Assembly: GCA_029268305.1 (NCBI GenBank)
Contig: JAJUGE010000025.1
Span: 1 to 38,971 of the forward strand
Direction of reading: 5' to 3'
Length of the DNA: 38,971 bases
From: Alphaproteobacteria bacterium
GTDB lineage: Bacteria; Pseudomonadota; Alphaproteobacteria; JAJUGE01
Below the pieces are notes generated by a model. It worked only from the letters and a program-made list of their open reading frames with translations. It ran no database searches and had not been told where the DNA came from. Both the position numbers and the translations under genes were made by a program. This document shows, piece by piece, positions 11,200 through 22,653 of the stretch (position 1 is its first letter; each line of letters starts with the position of its first letter).

Positions 11200-11228
11200 A
11201 GATTACCCGCCCCGCCCAGCCCGTTCAA
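11200..11228 (-). promoter_or_regulatory. Candidate sigma-70 promoter of the cytochrome c gene
   Basis: Read on the minus strand, TTGAAC (11228-11223) is followed by a 17-base spacer and TAATCT (11205-11200). Both boxes are partial matches. The predicted start of transcription is about 60 bases upstream of the cytochrome ATG. The other half of this divergent gap (11137-11345) shows no clear promoter for kdsB. Confidence 0.35.
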
Positions 11229-11345
11229 CACTCAGGAATTCGATGTTTGGCTGCGCGGCGCGGGACACTATTGTCTCGTCGAATGTAGCTTGCCATGCGG
11301 CGATCGGTCGCGCGGCGGGCTATTGCATCTCGAGAGTCGCCGCAC

Positions 11346-12125
11346 ATGCCGTCATCCCTGTCTCCCGTCGTCGTCATTCCCGCGCGCCTGGCCTCGACGC
11401 GGTTGCCGCGCAAGCCTCTCGCCGACATTGCCGGCCGGCCGATGATCGTGCACGTCATGGAGCGGGCGGTCGCGGCGGAGGTAGGACCGGTCCTCGTGGC
11501 GTGCGCCGAGGAAGAGATCGCGGCGGCGGTGCGGGCGGCCGGCGGAACGGCGGTGCTCACGGACCCGGATCTTCCCTCCGGCTCGGATCGCGTGGAGGCG
11601 GCGTTGCACGAGTTCGACCCTTCCGGTCGGTTCGATGCCGTCGTGAACGTGCAGGGCGACCTGCCGACGATCGATCCCCGCTCGATAAAGGCTGCCCTGT
11701 CCCTCCTGTCGGACGGCGAGGTCGAAATCGGCACGATCGCCGCCGTTATTCGCGACGAAGCCGAGAAATCGGACCCGAACGTCGTCAAGGCGGTGTTCGC
11801 GCCGCATCGCGCGGCGGACGGCGTCATGCGAGGTCGTGCACTCTATTTCAGCCGGTCGACGGTGCCGGCGGGCGAGGGGGCACTCTATCACCATATTGGC
11901 CTCTACACTTACCGGCGAGAGGCGCTTAGCCGTTTCGTCTCGCTTCCTCCGGGCCTGCTCGAGCAGCGTGAGCGCCTGGAACAGCTTCGTGCCCTTGAGA
12001 ACGGCATGCGGATCGACGTGGCGCTCGTTGACACCGTTCCCCTCGGCGTCGATACTCCGGCCGATCTCGCGAGAGCGCGGGAGATCCTGGCGCCTGCCGC
12101 AGGCGCTCACCGCCGCGCCCAGTAG
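11346..12125 (+). CDS. kdsB: 3-deoxy-manno-octulosonate cytidylyltransferase
   Basis: A protein of 259 residues, the usual KdsB length. It activates Kdo with CTP to give CMP-Kdo for lipopolysaccharide inner-core synthesis in the cytoplasm. The nucleotide-binding motif [18 protein letters not shown] lies at 8-25. [11 protein letters not shown] and the C-terminal [12 protein letters not shown] are also typical. The frame opens earlier at 11295, but the extra residues are unlike the family. ATG 11346, with GAGAG about ten bases upstream, gives the expected N-terminus. pheA starts five bases after its stop, so the two form an operon. Confidence 0.95.
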   Translation: MPSSLSPVVVIPARLASTRLPRKPLADIAGRPMIVHVMERAVAAEVGPVLVACAEEEIAAAVRAAGGTAVLTDPDLPSGSDRVEAALHEFDPSGRFDAVVNVQGDLPTIDPRSIKAALSLLSDGEVEIGTIAAVIRDEAEKSDPNVVKAVFAPHRAADGVMRGRALYFSRSTVPAGEGALYHHIGLYTYRREALSRFVSLPPGLLEQRERLEQLRALENGMRIDVALVDTVPLGVDTPADLARAREILAPAAGAHRRAQ

Positions 12126-12130
12126 CCCGT

Positions 12131-12988
12131 ATGCCCGACCAATCCGATCCGAACCGGACAATAGCCTTCCAGGGCGAGCCCGGCGCTTATTCCGACCTCG
12201 CCTGCCGCAGTGCGTATCCGGATATGAAGAGCCTGCCCTGCGCGACGTTCGAGGATGCGTTCGCGGCGGTGGAAGAAGGGCGCGCCGCGCTCGCCATGAT
12301 CCCGATCGAGAACTCCGTCGCCGGCAGGGTGGCCGACATCCACCACCTGCTGCCGGAGACGAGCCTCCACATCGTGGCCGAGCATTTCGAGGGCGTGCGC
12401 CATCAGCTGCTGGCGGTCCCCGGCGCCACTCTGGAGACGATCAAGCGGGTCCGCAGCCACGTGCACGCGCTGTCCCAATGCCGCAAGATCGTGCGGGAGC
12501 TCGGGTTGCAGGCGGTGGTTCATGCCGATACCGCCGGGGCGGCGGCCTACATCTCCCGGCTGAACGACCCCTCCGAAGCGGCGATCGCATCCCGACTGGC
12601 GGCGGAGACCTACGGCCTGCAGATCCTGCGGGAGGATGTCGAGGACCAGAGCCACAACACGACGCGCTTCATCGTGCTGGCGCGAGAGCCGTCGATACCG
12701 GATCCGCGGGCGGGCAAGTCGATCACGACGTTCGTGTTCAACGTGCGCAACGTCCCTGCCGCGCTTTACAAGGCGCTGGGCGGTTTCGCCACCAACGGCG
12801 TCAACATGACCAAGCTCGAGAGCTACATGGTCGGCGGCGCCTTCCACGCCAGCCGCTTCTACTGTGACGTGGAGGGGCATCCCGAGCAGCCCAACGTCAG
12901 GCTCGCGCTGGAAGAGCTCGACTTCTTCTCCCGGGACGTGAAGATCCTGGGCGTATATCCCGCCCACATGTTTCGCGAGAGCTGCTGA
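12131..12988 (+). CDS. pheA: Prephenate dehydratase
   Basis: A protein of 285 residues. The catalytic domain starts at IAFQGEPGAYSD (11-22) and ends in NTTRF (176-180), where TRF holds the essential Thr. The C-terminal ACT domain (about 195-280) has NMTKLESYMVGG, the alphaproteobacterial form of the ESRP phenylalanine-sensing motif. It turns prephenate into phenylpyruvate for phenylalanine synthesis and is expected to be inhibited by phenylalanine. There is no chorismate mutase domain, so the mutase must be encoded elsewhere. It is the second gene after kdsB. Confidence 0.95.
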   Translation: MPDQSDPNRTIAFQGEPGAYSDLACRSAYPDMKSLPCATFEDAFAAVEEGRAALAMIPIENSVAGRVADIHHLLPETSLHIVAEHFEGVRHQLLAVPGATLETIKRVRSHVHALSQCRKIVRELGLQAVVHADTAGAAAYISRLNDPSEAAIASRLAAETYGLQILREDVEDQSHNTTRFIVLAREPSIPDPRAGKSITTFVFNVRNVPAALYKALGGFATNGVNMTKLESYMVGGAFHASRFYCDVEGHPEQPNVRLALEELDFFSRDVKILGVYPAHMFRESC

Positions 12989-13183
12989 CGGCCTTTCCGC
13001 CGACCGCTGTCTCGCTCGATTAAGTCCGGGTTTACACCTCACGACCTACAACGACCGCTCCAGGCGCGTCGCACCAGTTGCATTCGCCTGAGAGCGCGTG
13101 CGCCCGGGCCGCCGCCGGCGGCCGACCCGCGGACGCGCCGATGCCAACGAGGCCAAAGGCCCAGAGATCGGAGAACGTCCCGG

Positions 13184-15427
13184 ATGCTCGCACTCAGGAA
13201 GCTCGCGCGGCTGGTCTCGAGGAAGAGGAACGCCCCCACCGCACAGCCTGCCCCCACCGAACGGTCCGAATCCGACCGACCGGGCCGCCCGCGGAGGCTC
13301 CGCCTTCGCCTCGGCATCAACGGGCGGCTGATCCTCTCTTTCTTCGCGATCGCCGCCACCACCGTCGCCTCGTGCGGCGCCGCTTGGCTGTCCTACAACG
13401 GGATCGAAGGCGCGCTCGACCGGCTGACGGGACGAAGCATCCCGGCGATCACCTCCTCGCTGCAGCTCTCGGAGACAACCGCCCGCATCGTCGCCGAGGC
13501 GTCCGAACTGGTCGAGGCGAGCACGCCCGAGCAGCTCGCATCCGCCGCCGACGCGGTGCGAAGCGGGGTTGGGGCGGCGCGGCGCCATCTCGAGGTGCTG
13601 GGCGCGAGCGGCGTGGCGCCGGGGCGGATCGAGGCGATCGAGGGCCAGATCGGCACGATCGCCCGGGTAATCGAGAAGCTGGACGCAGCGCAGGCCGAGC
13701 GGATCGGGCTGAACGCGAAGCTGGCCGACGGGATGTCCGCTGCCGAGCAGCTGCACCGGCAGTTCCGCAACGCCCTCGCGCTGGTTGCGGAAGATTCCTA
13801 TTACAACATGACGATGGACCTCGGCACGGCCGCCATCGAAAGCGATCTTCAGTCCCTGAACCGGACGGTGGCCCGGGTCGCCGACCGGCAGCTGCCGACG
13901 TTCCAGACGATGGTAGAGCTGCGCGCGACTGCGGATTCGTTGTGGAACCACATGCGCGACGCGGCACGCGAGACCGATCCGGATGCGATCGAGCGGCTCG
14001 CCGGCGCCTTCGACATCGAGCAGAAGGGTCTCGTCAACCGGATGACCCTGCTCGATGAAGGCGAAGGCATCGAAGAGGTCCGCGCCAAGGGTGCCGCGCT
14101 CGCGGCCAGCGGCGCGGGCCCCGACAGCGTGTTCGCCGTGCATCTCGCGGCGCTCCGCACCCTTGCGGAAGCCGAGGCGCTGGTCGAGCAGAGCCGCGGG
14201 GCCGTGGCCAGCCTGCAGAGCGAGGTCGAGGCGCTGGTCCGCGATGCCGGCGACGCGTCCCTGGCGGCCGGTGAGACCACCAAGGCCGCGGTGCTGGCGG
14301 GCAAGACCTGGCTCCTTTCGATGGTCGGCGCCTCGCTGCTGATCACGGTCCTGATCGCGTGGCTCTATGTCCGGCGCAACCTGGTGGCGCGCCTGACGGC
14401 ACTCGCCCGGAGCATGCGGGCGATCGCGGACGGCGATCTCGAGGCGAAGATTCCGACCGGCGGTTCGGACGAGATCACCGACATGGCCGCCGCCGTCGTC
14501 GTCTTCCGGGAGAACGCCGCCGAGGTGAAGGCGGCGAACGCCCGGGCCGAGGCCGAGCGGGAGAACGCGGCCCGGGCCCGCCGCGAGGAACTCAACCGCC
14601 TGGCCGGCGAGTTCGAGGCGTCGGTCAAGGGGGTGGTGGATGCCGTCTCCGTGGCCGCCGAGCAGATGCGCGGCTCGGCCGAGACGATGGTCGCCACCGC
14701 CGAAGAGGCGAGCCGGGAAGCGACCGCCGTGTCGCGCGCGTCGGAGGGCGCTTCGACCAACGTGCAGACGGTCGCCGCCGCGGCCGAAGAGTTGACCCGC
14801 TCGGTCGAGGAGATCGGGCAGCAGGTCGCCCAATCCACGAAGATCGCGAAACGTGCCGTCGACGAGGCCGGCAAGACCAACGTCTCGATGAAGGAGCTCG
14901 CGGAGACCGCCGACAAGATCGGCGAAATCGTCGGCTTCATCAACGACATCGCCGGTCAGACGAATCTCCTCGCGCTGAACGCCACGATCGAGGCGGCGCG
15001 GGCCGGCGATGCCGGCAAGGGCTTCGCCGTGGTCGCGAGCGAGGTGAAGACGCTGGCGAGCCAGACCTCGAAGGCGACCGAGCAGATCGCCGCCCAGATC
15101 GCCTCGATCCAGTCGGCGACGGCCCGTGCCGTTTCCGCCATCGCCGGAATCGGCGACACGATCGCCCGCGTGGACGAGATCGCCGCCGGCATCGCCGCCG
15201 CGGTCGAGGAGCAGAGCGCCGCCACCCAGGAGATCGCCCGCAACGTTCAGGAGGCGGCGGCGGGCACGCGGGACGTCTCGACGCACATCGGGGCCGTAAG
15301 CGGGACGACGGAGCGCACCGGCGCTGCCGCCGGCGAGGTTCTCACGGCCGCGGGCGGCCTGGCCGGCGAATGCTCGCATCTGCGCGAGGAAGTCGACCGA
15401 TTCCTGAAGCAGGTCCGGACGGGCTGA
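13184..15427 (+). CDS. Methyl-accepting chemotaxis protein
   Basis: A protein of 747 residues. It has a long basic cytoplasmic N-terminus (1-47), membrane helix 1 at about 49-70, and an alpha-helical periplasmic sensor of about 300 residues that I cannot assign to a named fold. Membrane helix 2 is at about 375-397, followed by HAMP (about 397-450) and the MCP signalling coiled coil (about 470-745). The hairpin tip reads [20 protein letters not shown], the part that contacts CheA and CheW. The end (FLKQVRTG) carries no CheR/CheB docking pentapeptide. The ligand is unknown. ATG 13184 has GGAG about ten bases upstream. A GC-rich dyad at 13107-13123 lies in the leader. Confidence 0.95.
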   Translation: MLALRKLARLVSRKRNAPTAQPAPTERSESDRPGRPRRLRLRLGINGRLILSFFAIAATTVASCGAAWLSYNGIEGALDRLTGRSIPAITSSLQLSETTARIVAEASELVEASTPEQLASAADAVRSGVGAARRHLEVLGASGVAPGRIEAIEGQIGTIARVIEKLDAAQAERIGLNAKLADGMSAAEQLHRQFRNALALVAEDSYYNMTMDLGTAAIESDLQSLNRTVARVADRQLPTFQTMVELRATADSLWNHMRDAARETDPDAIERLAGAFDIEQKGLVNRMTLLDEGEGIEEVRAKGAALAASGAGPDSVFAVHLAALRTLAEAEALVEQSRGAVASLQSEVEALVRDAGDASLAAGETTKAAVLAGKTWLLSMVGASLLITVLIAWLYVRRNLVARLTALARSMRAIADGDLEAKIPTGGSDEITDMAAAVVVFRENAAEVKAANARAEAERENAARARREELNRLAGEFEASVKGVVDAVSVAAEQMRGSAETMVATAEEASREATAVSRASEGASTNVQTVAAAAEELTRSVEEIGQQVAQSTKIAKRAVDEAGKTNVSMKELAETADKIGEIVGFINDIAGQTNLLALNATIEAARAGDAGKGFAVVASEVKTLASQTSKATEQIAAQIASIQSATARAVSAIAGIGDTIARVDEIAAGIAAAVEEQSAATQEIARNVQEAAAGTRDVSTHIGAVSGTTERTGAAAGEVLTAAGGLAGECSHLREEVDRFLKQVRTG

Positions 15428-15458
15428 AGCTGTAATCGCTTCCGGGATCTGCGGCTGT

Positions 15459-15486
15459 TCGGGCTCGGCGTTGACGCCGGGCCCGA
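15459..15486 (+). terminator. GC-rich hairpin downstream of the MCP gene
   Basis: TCGGGC-t-CGGCG, loop TTGA, CGCCG-g-GCCCGA form a 12-pair stem (one T-G wobble) that starts 31 bases after the chemotaxis gene stop. There is no T tract, so it may end transcription weakly or protect the 3' end. The rest of the gap up to mucR (15487-15699) holds no other clear site. Confidence 0.45.
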
Positions 15487-15699
15487 TGCCGCTCGTGGGC
15501 ATTCGTCGATGCTTCTTCCCAAGCGTGAGTAATGGCGGCGGCTTTCCACCCGGGCGGCTCTGCGATGCCTTGGTCGCTCGGATAATTTCACCCTGAGACT
15601 ACATTGAAGCCAGTAACGGTCTATCTTTTCGGTGAGGAGATTGACTTATCAGGTCATCGGTGCCAGCTAATCGCTTGTTCTGCCCAAGCAGAGGATGCA

Positions 15700-16182
15700 A
15701 TGGAAGAGCCAAACGATCGCACCGACATTCTTACCCTCACCGCCGACATCGTCAGCGCCTTCGCCTCGAACAACAGCGTTTCTGCCGCCGAATTGCCGGA
15801 TCTGATCCGGACCGTGCACGGCTCTCTCGAAGCGGTCGGAAAAGGCGAGACGGCGGAGCAGAAGGCCGAGCCGGCAGTGCCTGTCCGCCGGTCCGTGAAG
15901 CGGGACTTCATCGTCTGTCTCGAATGCGGCTCACAGCACAAGATGCTGCGCCGGCACCTGCGGCGCGAGCATGGTCTGACCCCCGAGGAATACCGGGACC
16001 GCTGGAGCCTGAAAGCGGACTATCCGATGGTAGCGCCGAGCTATGCGGAGAAGCGGTCGGAGCTGGCGAAGCGGATCGGGCTCGGCCGAAAGACCGGCCG
16101 TGCCGCCTCCGCCGCCAAGACGGCTTCGGCGAAGCGGCGGACGCGTGCACGCGGCAATTCGAAGCCGGCGGCGGCCGAGTGA
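15700..16182 (+). CDS. mucR: MucR/Ros family transcriptional regulator
   Basis: A protein of 160 residues. MucR/Ros proteins are alphaproteobacterial regulators of exopolysaccharide, motility and cell-cycle genes. The prokaryotic zinc finger has CLECGSQHKMLRRHLRREHG, giving C-x2-C-x9-H-x4-H, followed by LTPEEYRDRW and DYPMVAPSYAEKRS, all typical. The N-terminus DILTLTADIVSAFASNN is the oligomerisation part. The tail is rich in Ala, Lys and Arg. The reading frame extends to a TTG at 15604, but the family start fits ATG 15700, which has GAGG six bases upstream. A terminator follows. Confidence 0.93.
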   Translation: MEEPNDRTDILTLTADIVSAFASNNSVSAAELPDLIRTVHGSLEAVGKGETAEQKAEPAVPVRRSVKRDFIVCLECGSQHKMLRRHLRREHGLTPEEYRDRWSLKADYPMVAPSYAEKRSELAKRIGLGRKTGRAASAAKTASAKRRTRARGNSKPAAAE

Positions 16183-16231
16183 GGATCTGAATCGGACGGG
16201 CTGCTGGTTCGGATCACCGACGCCAGAATCG

Positions 16232-16261
16232 AAAAGCCCCAAGGCCGGGCCTTGGGGCTTT

Positions 16262-16262
<1 letters not shown>
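16232..16262. terminator. Bidirectional terminator between mucR and tRNA-Ala
   Basis: A perfect palindrome, AAAAGCCCCAAGG then CC/GG then CCTTGGGGCTTTT, with a T run on both strands. It lies 50 bases after mucR on the plus strand and directly after the tRNA 3' end on the minus strand, so it can serve both. Confidence 0.9.
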
Positions 16263-16337
<75 letters not shown>

Positions 16338-16378
16338 GTGAGTTCGTCGTGCCGGCGGTGGCCGCCGGGACACAGACC

Positions 16379-16406
16379 AATAAAGGGCGGGGGCGGCGAA
16401 CCGCAA
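16379..16406 (-). promoter_or_regulatory. Weak candidate promoter for tRNA-Ala
   Basis: On the minus strand TTGCGG (16406-16401) and TTTATT (16384-16379) are separated by 16 bases, about 40 bases before the tRNA. A perfect dyad CCGGCGG-tgg-CCGCCGG at 16352-16368 lies between this and the tRNA. Confidence 0.3.
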
Positions 16407-16425
16407 GCGAAAAGTGCTTTACCGC

Positions 16426-16773
16426 TCAACGGTCGTCGTCGTCGCCCTCGTCCGCGTTCTCCAGGACGTCCGAGACGTCCTCGTCGTCCTCTCCGAGCTC
16501 CGACGCGTCTTCGATGAGGTCGTCATCCTCGTCCTCATCCTCGTCGATCGGCAGCGTATCGTCCAGGTCCTCCTCGCCGACCGCACGGCGCACCGCCTTC
16601 GGCTTGGGCTTCACGTCCGCCGGCGGCGTGCGGGGGCGCTTCGCGCGAAGCAGTGCTTCCAGCGAGTTCTCGAACCCGCACTTCGGGCAGGGCGCCGGGT
16701 CGCGGCCGAGATCGTAGAAGCGCGCACCGCAGCTCTGGCAAACCCGCTTGGTTCCCAGTTCAGGCTTAGCCAA
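16426..16773 (-). CDS. TIGR02300 (FYDLN acid) family protein
   Basis: A protein of 115 residues. The N-terminus (M)[20 protein letters not shown], then [12 protein letters not shown], gives two CxxC pairs that make a zinc ribbon. The last 45 or so residues are nearly all Asp and Glu. This fits TIGR02300, an alphaproteobacterial family with no settled function. The start is TTG 16773: it gives the family N-terminus and has GGAGG seven bases upstream, while the upstream in-frame ATG at 16866 would add 31 unlike residues. It is divergent from aroA and has its own promoter. Confidence 0.9.
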   Translation of the reverse strand: MAKPELGTKRVCQSCGARFYDLGRDPAPCPKCGFENSLEALLRAKRPRTPPADVKPKPKAVRRAVGEEDLDDTLPIDEDEDEDDDLIEDASELGEDDEDVSDVLENADEGDDDDR

Positions 16774-16815
16774 GTGGTACCTCCGGAGTTTCGGCGGGTT
16801 GTCGAAAGGCGCCGT

Positions 16816-16844
16816 GCAATAGCCAAATCGTCCGGGCGTGTCAA
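16816..16844 (-). promoter_or_regulatory. Sigma-70 promoter of the TIGR02300 gene
   Basis: On the minus strand a perfect TTGACA (16844-16839) is followed by a 17-base spacer and TATTGC (16821-16816). The predicted transcript starts about 35 bases before the TTG start codon. I see no comparable site facing aroA in the same 185-base gap. Confidence 0.55.
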
Positions 16845-16958
16845 AACAAAATCCGGCTCGGCACATGTCGGCTGCGTTTGCGGGATGTTCCGCCGGATGG
16901 CCGCCTGTGGTACAGACGGCGCCGCCCCACCTTCCGGGTTCGGGGAGAGCGTGTTTCG

Positions 16959-18344
16959 ATGAGCGATTCGATGGTGCAGGCGAGCGAAGAGCGTAAGACG
17001 GGATCGGGCCCGGCGCGGAACGCGGCGGTGCGATCCCGACCGGTGCGCCCGCGGGGCCTCTCCGGCGCCGTCGACGTGCCCGGCGACAAGTCGATCTCTC
17101 ACCGGGCGATTATCATGGGCGGCCTCGCCGTCGGCGAGACGAAGATCGAGGGCCTTCTCGAGGGCGAGGACGTGCACCGCACGGCTGCCGCTCTGCGGGC
17201 GCTCGGCGCCGACGTGCGCCGGCACGGCGCGGGAAGCTGGTCTGTGCGCGGTTGCGGCGTCGGCGGTTTCGGCGAGCCGGACGACGTGCTCGAGATGGGC
17301 AACTCCGGCACCGCTGCCCGGCTGCTGCTCGGCGCCGTCGCGAGCACGCGGCTGACGGCCTTCTTCACGGGCGACGCGTCGCTCCGCTCGCGGCCGATGC
17401 AGCGGGTCGTCGACCCCCTGTCGCAGATGGGTGCGCGGTTTCTGTCCCGTGGCGGCAGCAGGCTTCCGCTCGCGATCGTCGGCGCCGCCGACCCGGTGCC
17501 GATCGAATATCGACCGCCGGTCGCATCCGCTCAGGTCAAATCGGCGGTATTGCTCGCCGGGCTCAACTGCCCCGGCCGGACGACCGTCGTCGAGCCGCAT
17601 CCGACTCGGGACCACACCGAACGGATGCTCCGGCATTTCGGCGCCACGCTGACCGTGGCGGACGAGGATGGCGGCCGCCGCATCACGCTCGAGGGTCAGC
17701 CCGAACTGGAAGGGCGCGAGGTGGTCGTGCCGGGAGATCCGTCCTCGGCGGCATTCCCGCTGGTGGCGGCGCTGATCGTTCCGGGCTCCGAGATCACACT
17801 GCGGAACGTCGGCCTCAATCCCGGCCGGGCGGGTCTGTTCGAGACGCTGGCGGAGATGGGGGCCGACATCACCATGACCGACCGGCGCGATGCCGGCGGC
17901 GAGCCGGTGGCCGATCTGGTCGTGCGCGCAGGCAGGTTGCGGGGCGTCGACGTTCCGGCGGAGCGCGCCCCCAGCATGATCGACGAATATCCGATCCTGG
18001 CCGTCGCCGCGGCGGTCGCCGAGGGCCGCACCCGGATGCGCGGGTTGGCGGAGCTTCGCGTCAAGGAGAGCGACCGCCTCGGCGGGATGGCGGAAGGGCT
18101 GGCTGCCTGCGGGGTCGCGGTGGCGGTGGAAGGGGACGACCTGATCGTCGACGGCGGGAGGCGGATCGCGGGCGGCGCGACCATCCGCTCGCGCCTCGAT
18201 CACCGGATCGCCATGGCCTTCCTCACCCTCGGCATGGCGGCCGAGGAAGCCGTCTCCGTCGACGATGCAAGTCCGATCGCCACCAGCTTTCCCGGGTTCG
18301 CGAGCCTGATGAACGGCCTCGGTGCCGCCATCGAAGGCGTGTGA
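16959..18344 (+). CDS. aroA: 3-phosphoshikimate 1-carboxyvinyltransferase (EPSP synthase, class II type)
   Basis: A protein of 461 residues. It joins phosphoenolpyruvate to shikimate-3-phosphate in the shikimate pathway. Key motifs are PGDKSISHR (K43), [10 protein letters not shown] (113-122), [39 protein letters not shown] and DHRIAM. The layout is that of the Agrobacterium CP4 enzyme rather than E. coli AroA. However, it has Gly117 where CP4 has the Ala linked to glyphosate tolerance, and NPGR where CP4 has NPTR. ATG 16959 has GGGGAG upstream; the open frame from 16878 is rejected. cmk starts eight bases after the stop. Confidence 0.95.
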   Translation: MSDSMVQASEERKTGSGPARNAAVRSRPVRPRGLSGAVDVPGDKSISHRAIIMGGLAVGETKIEGLLEGEDVHRTAAALRALGADVRRHGAGSWSVRGCGVGGFGEPDDVLEMGNSGTAARLLLGAVASTRLTAFFTGDASLRSRPMQRVVDPLSQMGARFLSRGGSRLPLAIVGAADPVPIEYRPPVASAQVKSAVLLAGLNCPGRTTVVEPHPTRDHTERMLRHFGATLTVADEDGGRRITLEGQPELEGREVVVPGDPSSAAFPLVAALIVPGSEITLRNVGLNPGRAGLFETLAEMGADITMTDRRDAGGEPVADLVVRAGRLRGVDVPAERAPSMIDEYPILAVAAAVAEGRTRMRGLAELRVKESDRLGGMAEGLAACGVAVAVEGDDLIVDGGRRIAGGATIRSRLDHRIAMAFLTLGMAAEEAVSVDDASPIATSFPGFASLMNGLGAAIEGV

Positions 18345-18351
18345 GGCGGAA

Positions 18352-19020
18352 TTGGCGGCAGCCGCGCACGATAGGCTGGTGATAGCGGTCGACGGTCCCG
18401 CGGCCGCGGGCAAGGGAACGCTGGCACGACGGCTCGCGTCTCACCTCGGTCTGGCCTACCTCGATACCGGCCGCATCTACCGGGCCGTGGCGCGGCTGGT
18501 GCTGGATGCGGGCTCTGCTCCCGATGACGAACAGGCGGCGGTGGCCGCGGCCGAAGCGCTGCGCCCCCAGGATCTCGAGCGCGCCGATCTTCGTGACGAG
18601 GCGACCGGCGAAGCGGCGTCGGTCGTTGCCGGCATTCCGGCCGTCCGCACGGCTCTGCTCGCGTTCCAGCGCCGCTTTGCCGAGGCGCCGCCGGAGGGGG
18701 CCGTCGGCGCGGTTCTCGACGGGCGGGACATCGGTACCGTCGTCTGCCCGTGCGCCACGGTGAAGCTCTACGTCACCGCCTCGCCCGAGGAGCGCGCCCG
18801 ACGGCGGCATAAGGAGTTGCGAGAGGCCGGTGTGGAGAGTATATATTCGCGCGTTTTGGCAGATCTAATCGCGCGCGACGAACGGGACAGCGGACGCTCC
18901 GTCGCTCCCCTGCGGCCGGCGGCCGATGCCGTGGTCCTGGACACCACCAGCTTGAATGCCGAGGATGCTTTTCAGGAAGCGCTTCGGCATGTCGAAGTCC
19001 GCTTGCGGCAACGAAGTTGA
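18352..19020 (+). CDS. cmk: Cytidylate kinase
   Basis: A protein of 222 residues that phosphorylates CMP and dCMP. The P-loop is VDGPAAAGKGT, followed by the family motifs LDTGRIYRAVAR, LDGRDIGTVVCP and RRRHKEL, and DERDSGRSVAPL near the end. There is no ATG near the N-terminus. TTG 18352 has GAGG five bases upstream, just after the aroA stop, and is the best start. GTG 18322 (overlapping aroA) and GTG 18379 are alternatives. The aroA-cmk-rpsA order is widespread in proteobacteria. Confidence 0.93.
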   Translation: MAAAAHDRLVIAVDGPAAAGKGTLARRLASHLGLAYLDTGRIYRAVARLVLDAGSAPDDEQAAVAAAEALRPQDLERADLRDEATGEAASVVAGIPAVRTALLAFQRRFAEAPPEGAVGAVLDGRDIGTVVCPCATVKLYVTASPEERARRRHKELREAGVESIYSRVLADLIARDERDSGRSVAPLRPAADAVVLDTTSLNAEDAFQEALRHVEVRLRQRS

Positions 19021-19130
19021 ACTGGTTCGGCCGCGCATCGTTCTGCTGTACAAATCACCATCGGCACGCACGTGGCCGGGATGTTTCCCGTCTCGTGCGT
19101 GCACGATATTTGGAGAAATCGAGCTGATCC

Positions 19131-20876
<1,746 letters not shown>

Positions 20877-20926
20877 GCGGCGAGGCCATAACAGGCCTTC
20901 CGGCAACGTGAGGTCGGAGCGTTCCG

Positions 20927-21853
20927 GTGTCGCTCGATATAGATGCGGTTCTGGACCGGCGGCGATTGAAGCGGAGGCTGGCGTTCTGGCGCACCTCCGC
21001 CATCGTCGTCTTCGTCGCGGTGGCCGTCGTTCTGGCGCAGTGGGCCTTCGGGGACCTCAATCCGTTGGGCCGCGGCGATCATGTCGCGCGGCTCAACGTG
21101 GTCGGCGTCATCGTCGAGGACCAGGACGTCCTTGACCGGCTCGATGAAATCGCCGAGGACGACGCCGCCAAGGCGCTCCTGATCTACATCGACAGCCCGG
21201 GCGGCACCGTCGTCGGCGGCGAAAGCCTGTTCAAGGCCTTCCGGCGTGTCGCCGCCGAGAAGCCGGTGGTGGCGGTGATGGGCACCACCGCCGCGTCGGC
21301 CGGCTACATGGTCGCGCTCGGCGCGGACTCCATCTTCGCCCACGAAGGCACCGTGACCGGCTCGATCGGCGTGCTGCTTCAGACGGCGGAGATCACCGAT
21401 CTCCTGGAACGGCTCGGCGTCAACGCCGAGGCCATCAAGAGCGCGCCGCTCAAGGCGGTGCCGTCGCCGCTGGAGGAACTGACCCCGTCGGGGCGAGCCG
21501 CCGCCCAGGAGGTGGTCGATCAGATGTACGCGATGTTCGTAGAAATGGTGGGCGAGCGGCGTGGGCTCTCGGGGGATGAATTGCGCGCGGTGTCGGATGG
21601 TCGCGTCTTCACCGGACGGTCCGCCGTGACGCACCGGCTCGTGGACGCGATCGGCGGCGAGCGGGAGGCGCGCGAATGGCTGGAGAGCGAACACAGCATC
21701 TCGGCCGACCTCCCGTCGATCGATCGCGATGTCAAGCGGGACAGCAGCGTCATCGGCAGGCTGGCACGGGCTCTTGGCGGAAAAACGCTTTTTTCTGAGA
21801 GACTTATGCTTGACGGTCTGGTTGCCGTCTGGCACCCTGACCTCCGATCGTGA
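20927..21853 (+). CDS. sppA: Signal peptide peptidase SppA (short, 36-kDa type)
   Basis: A protein of 308 residues. One N-terminal membrane helix (about 22-40) anchors it, with the catalytic domain in the periplasm. The serine-lysine dyad is Ser124 in TTAASAGYM and Lys176 in [10 protein letters not shown], 52 residues apart as in Bacillus Spp[15 protein letters not shown] and TGSIGVLLQ are family motifs. It breaks down cleaved signal peptides. The start is GTG 20927 with GGAG seven bases before it. It lies between rpsA and ihfB in a likely common operon. Confidence 0.93.
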   Translation: MSLDIDAVLDRRRLKRRLAFWRTSAIVVFVAVAVVLAQWAFGDLNPLGRGDHVARLNVVGVIVEDQDVLDRLDEIAEDDAAKALLIYIDSPGGTVVGGESLFKAFRRVAAEKPVVAVMGTTAASAGYMVALGADSIFAHEGTVTGSIGVLLQTAEITDLLERLGVNAEAIKSAPLKAVPSPLEELTPSGRAAAQEVVDQMYAMFVEMVGERRGLSGDELRAVSDGRVFTGRSAVTHRLVDAIGGEREAREWLESEHSISADLPSIDRDVKRDSSVIGRLARALGGKTLFSERLMLDGLVAVWHPDLRS

Positions 21854-21945
21854 TGTCGCTGGCCGATGCTCGCGCCACTCTCGGCGAAACTCTTTCCGAC
21901 AGGGTATCGGGCGCGGCAGGGGCGAGCGATCGGGGAGGCGCCCGA

Positions 21946-22230
21946 ATGACAAAGTCCGAACTGATCGCCCGGTTGGCCGAGCGAAATCCACATCTCTATC
22001 AACGCGACGTGGAGCGGATCGTCTCGACGATCTTCGACGAGATCACCGAGGCGCTCGCGCGCGGCGACAGGGTCGAACTGCGGGGCTTCGGCGCGTTCTC
22101 GGTCAAGCACCGCGAGGCCCGCACCGGCCGCAATCCGAGAACCGGCGAGACCGTTCAGGTCGAGGCCAAGGAGACGCCGTTCTTCAAGACCGGCAAGGAG
22201 CTTCGCGAGCGCCTGAATGCGGAGCGCTGA
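21946..22230 (+). CDS. ihfB: Integration host factor, beta subunit
   Basis: A protein of 94 residues, the standard IhfB length. It begins [15 protein letters not shown] and has [20 protein letters not shown] (with the intercalating Pro in the beta-arm) and [11 protein letters not shown]. With the alpha subunit, encoded elsewhere, it bends DNA in recombination, replication and sigma-54 promoter activity. The in-frame upstream ATG at 21850 is rejected, since ATG 21946 has a strong GGGGAGG. It follows sppA by 92 bases. Confidence 0.96.
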   Translation: MTKSELIARLAERNPHLYQRDVERIVSTIFDEITEALARGDRVELRGFGAFSVKHREARTGRNPRTGETVQVEAKETPFFKTGKELRERLNAER

Positions 22231-22257
22231 CATGAGCTGCGAAGGGGCTCCGACTCG

Positions 22258-22626
22258 ATGAGGTTCGTTTCGTGGATCGTGACGGTAGTGCTCACGATCC
22301 TTCTCGTCTGCTTCGCCCTGGCGAACCGCGACACCGTCAGCATCGGCCTCTGGCCGCTGACCGAGCGGGTGGATCTCCGTCTGTTCGTCGCCCTCATGCT
22401 CGCCGGTTTCATCGGCTTCGTCGCGGGCGGGCTCGTTGCCTGGAGCGCGCAGAGCCACTGGCGACGGATCGCGCGTGAGCGCGGCCGGCGTGTCCAGATT
22501 CTCACCGAGCAAGTCCGCACGCTGGAAGCGCGCCTCGCGGAGCGGCGCGAGCCGGAAGCCGCGCCGGCACTGCCGGCTGCATCCTCCAATCCGCCGTTGC
22601 GCCAGGTGGCGGGCGAGAGGGGCTGA
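22258..22626 (+). CDS. lapA: LapA (DUF1049) inner-membrane protein
   Basis: A protein of 122 residues with two membrane helices (about 4-21 and 40-63) and a cytoplasmic coiled tail, typical of the LapA/DUF1049 family. The family segment NRDTVSIGLWPL sits between the helices. In E. coli LapA works with LapB to control LpxC turnover and lipopolysaccharide synthesis. No lapB is adjacent here, so the same role is only inferred. It is the last gene after ihfB, 27 bases away. Confidence 0.85.
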   Translation: MRFVSWIVTVVLTILLVCFALANRDTVSIGLWPLTERVDLRLFVALMLAGFIGFVAGGLVAWSAQSHWRRIARERGRRVQILTEQVRTLEARLAERREPEAAPALPAASSNPPLRQVAGERG

Positions 22627-22653
22627 GGCCCGTCCGAGGGCCATGCCCGTTCG

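Noticed and set aside
13046..15502. 818-residue frame antisense to the chemotaxis gene
   Set aside because: The plus strand has a full receptor with HAMP and MCP domains; the minus frame has no recognisable motif.
15641..15671. TTGACT ... GCTAAT as a mucR promoter
   Set aside because: The spacer is 19 bases and the -10 match is poor; not enough to call.
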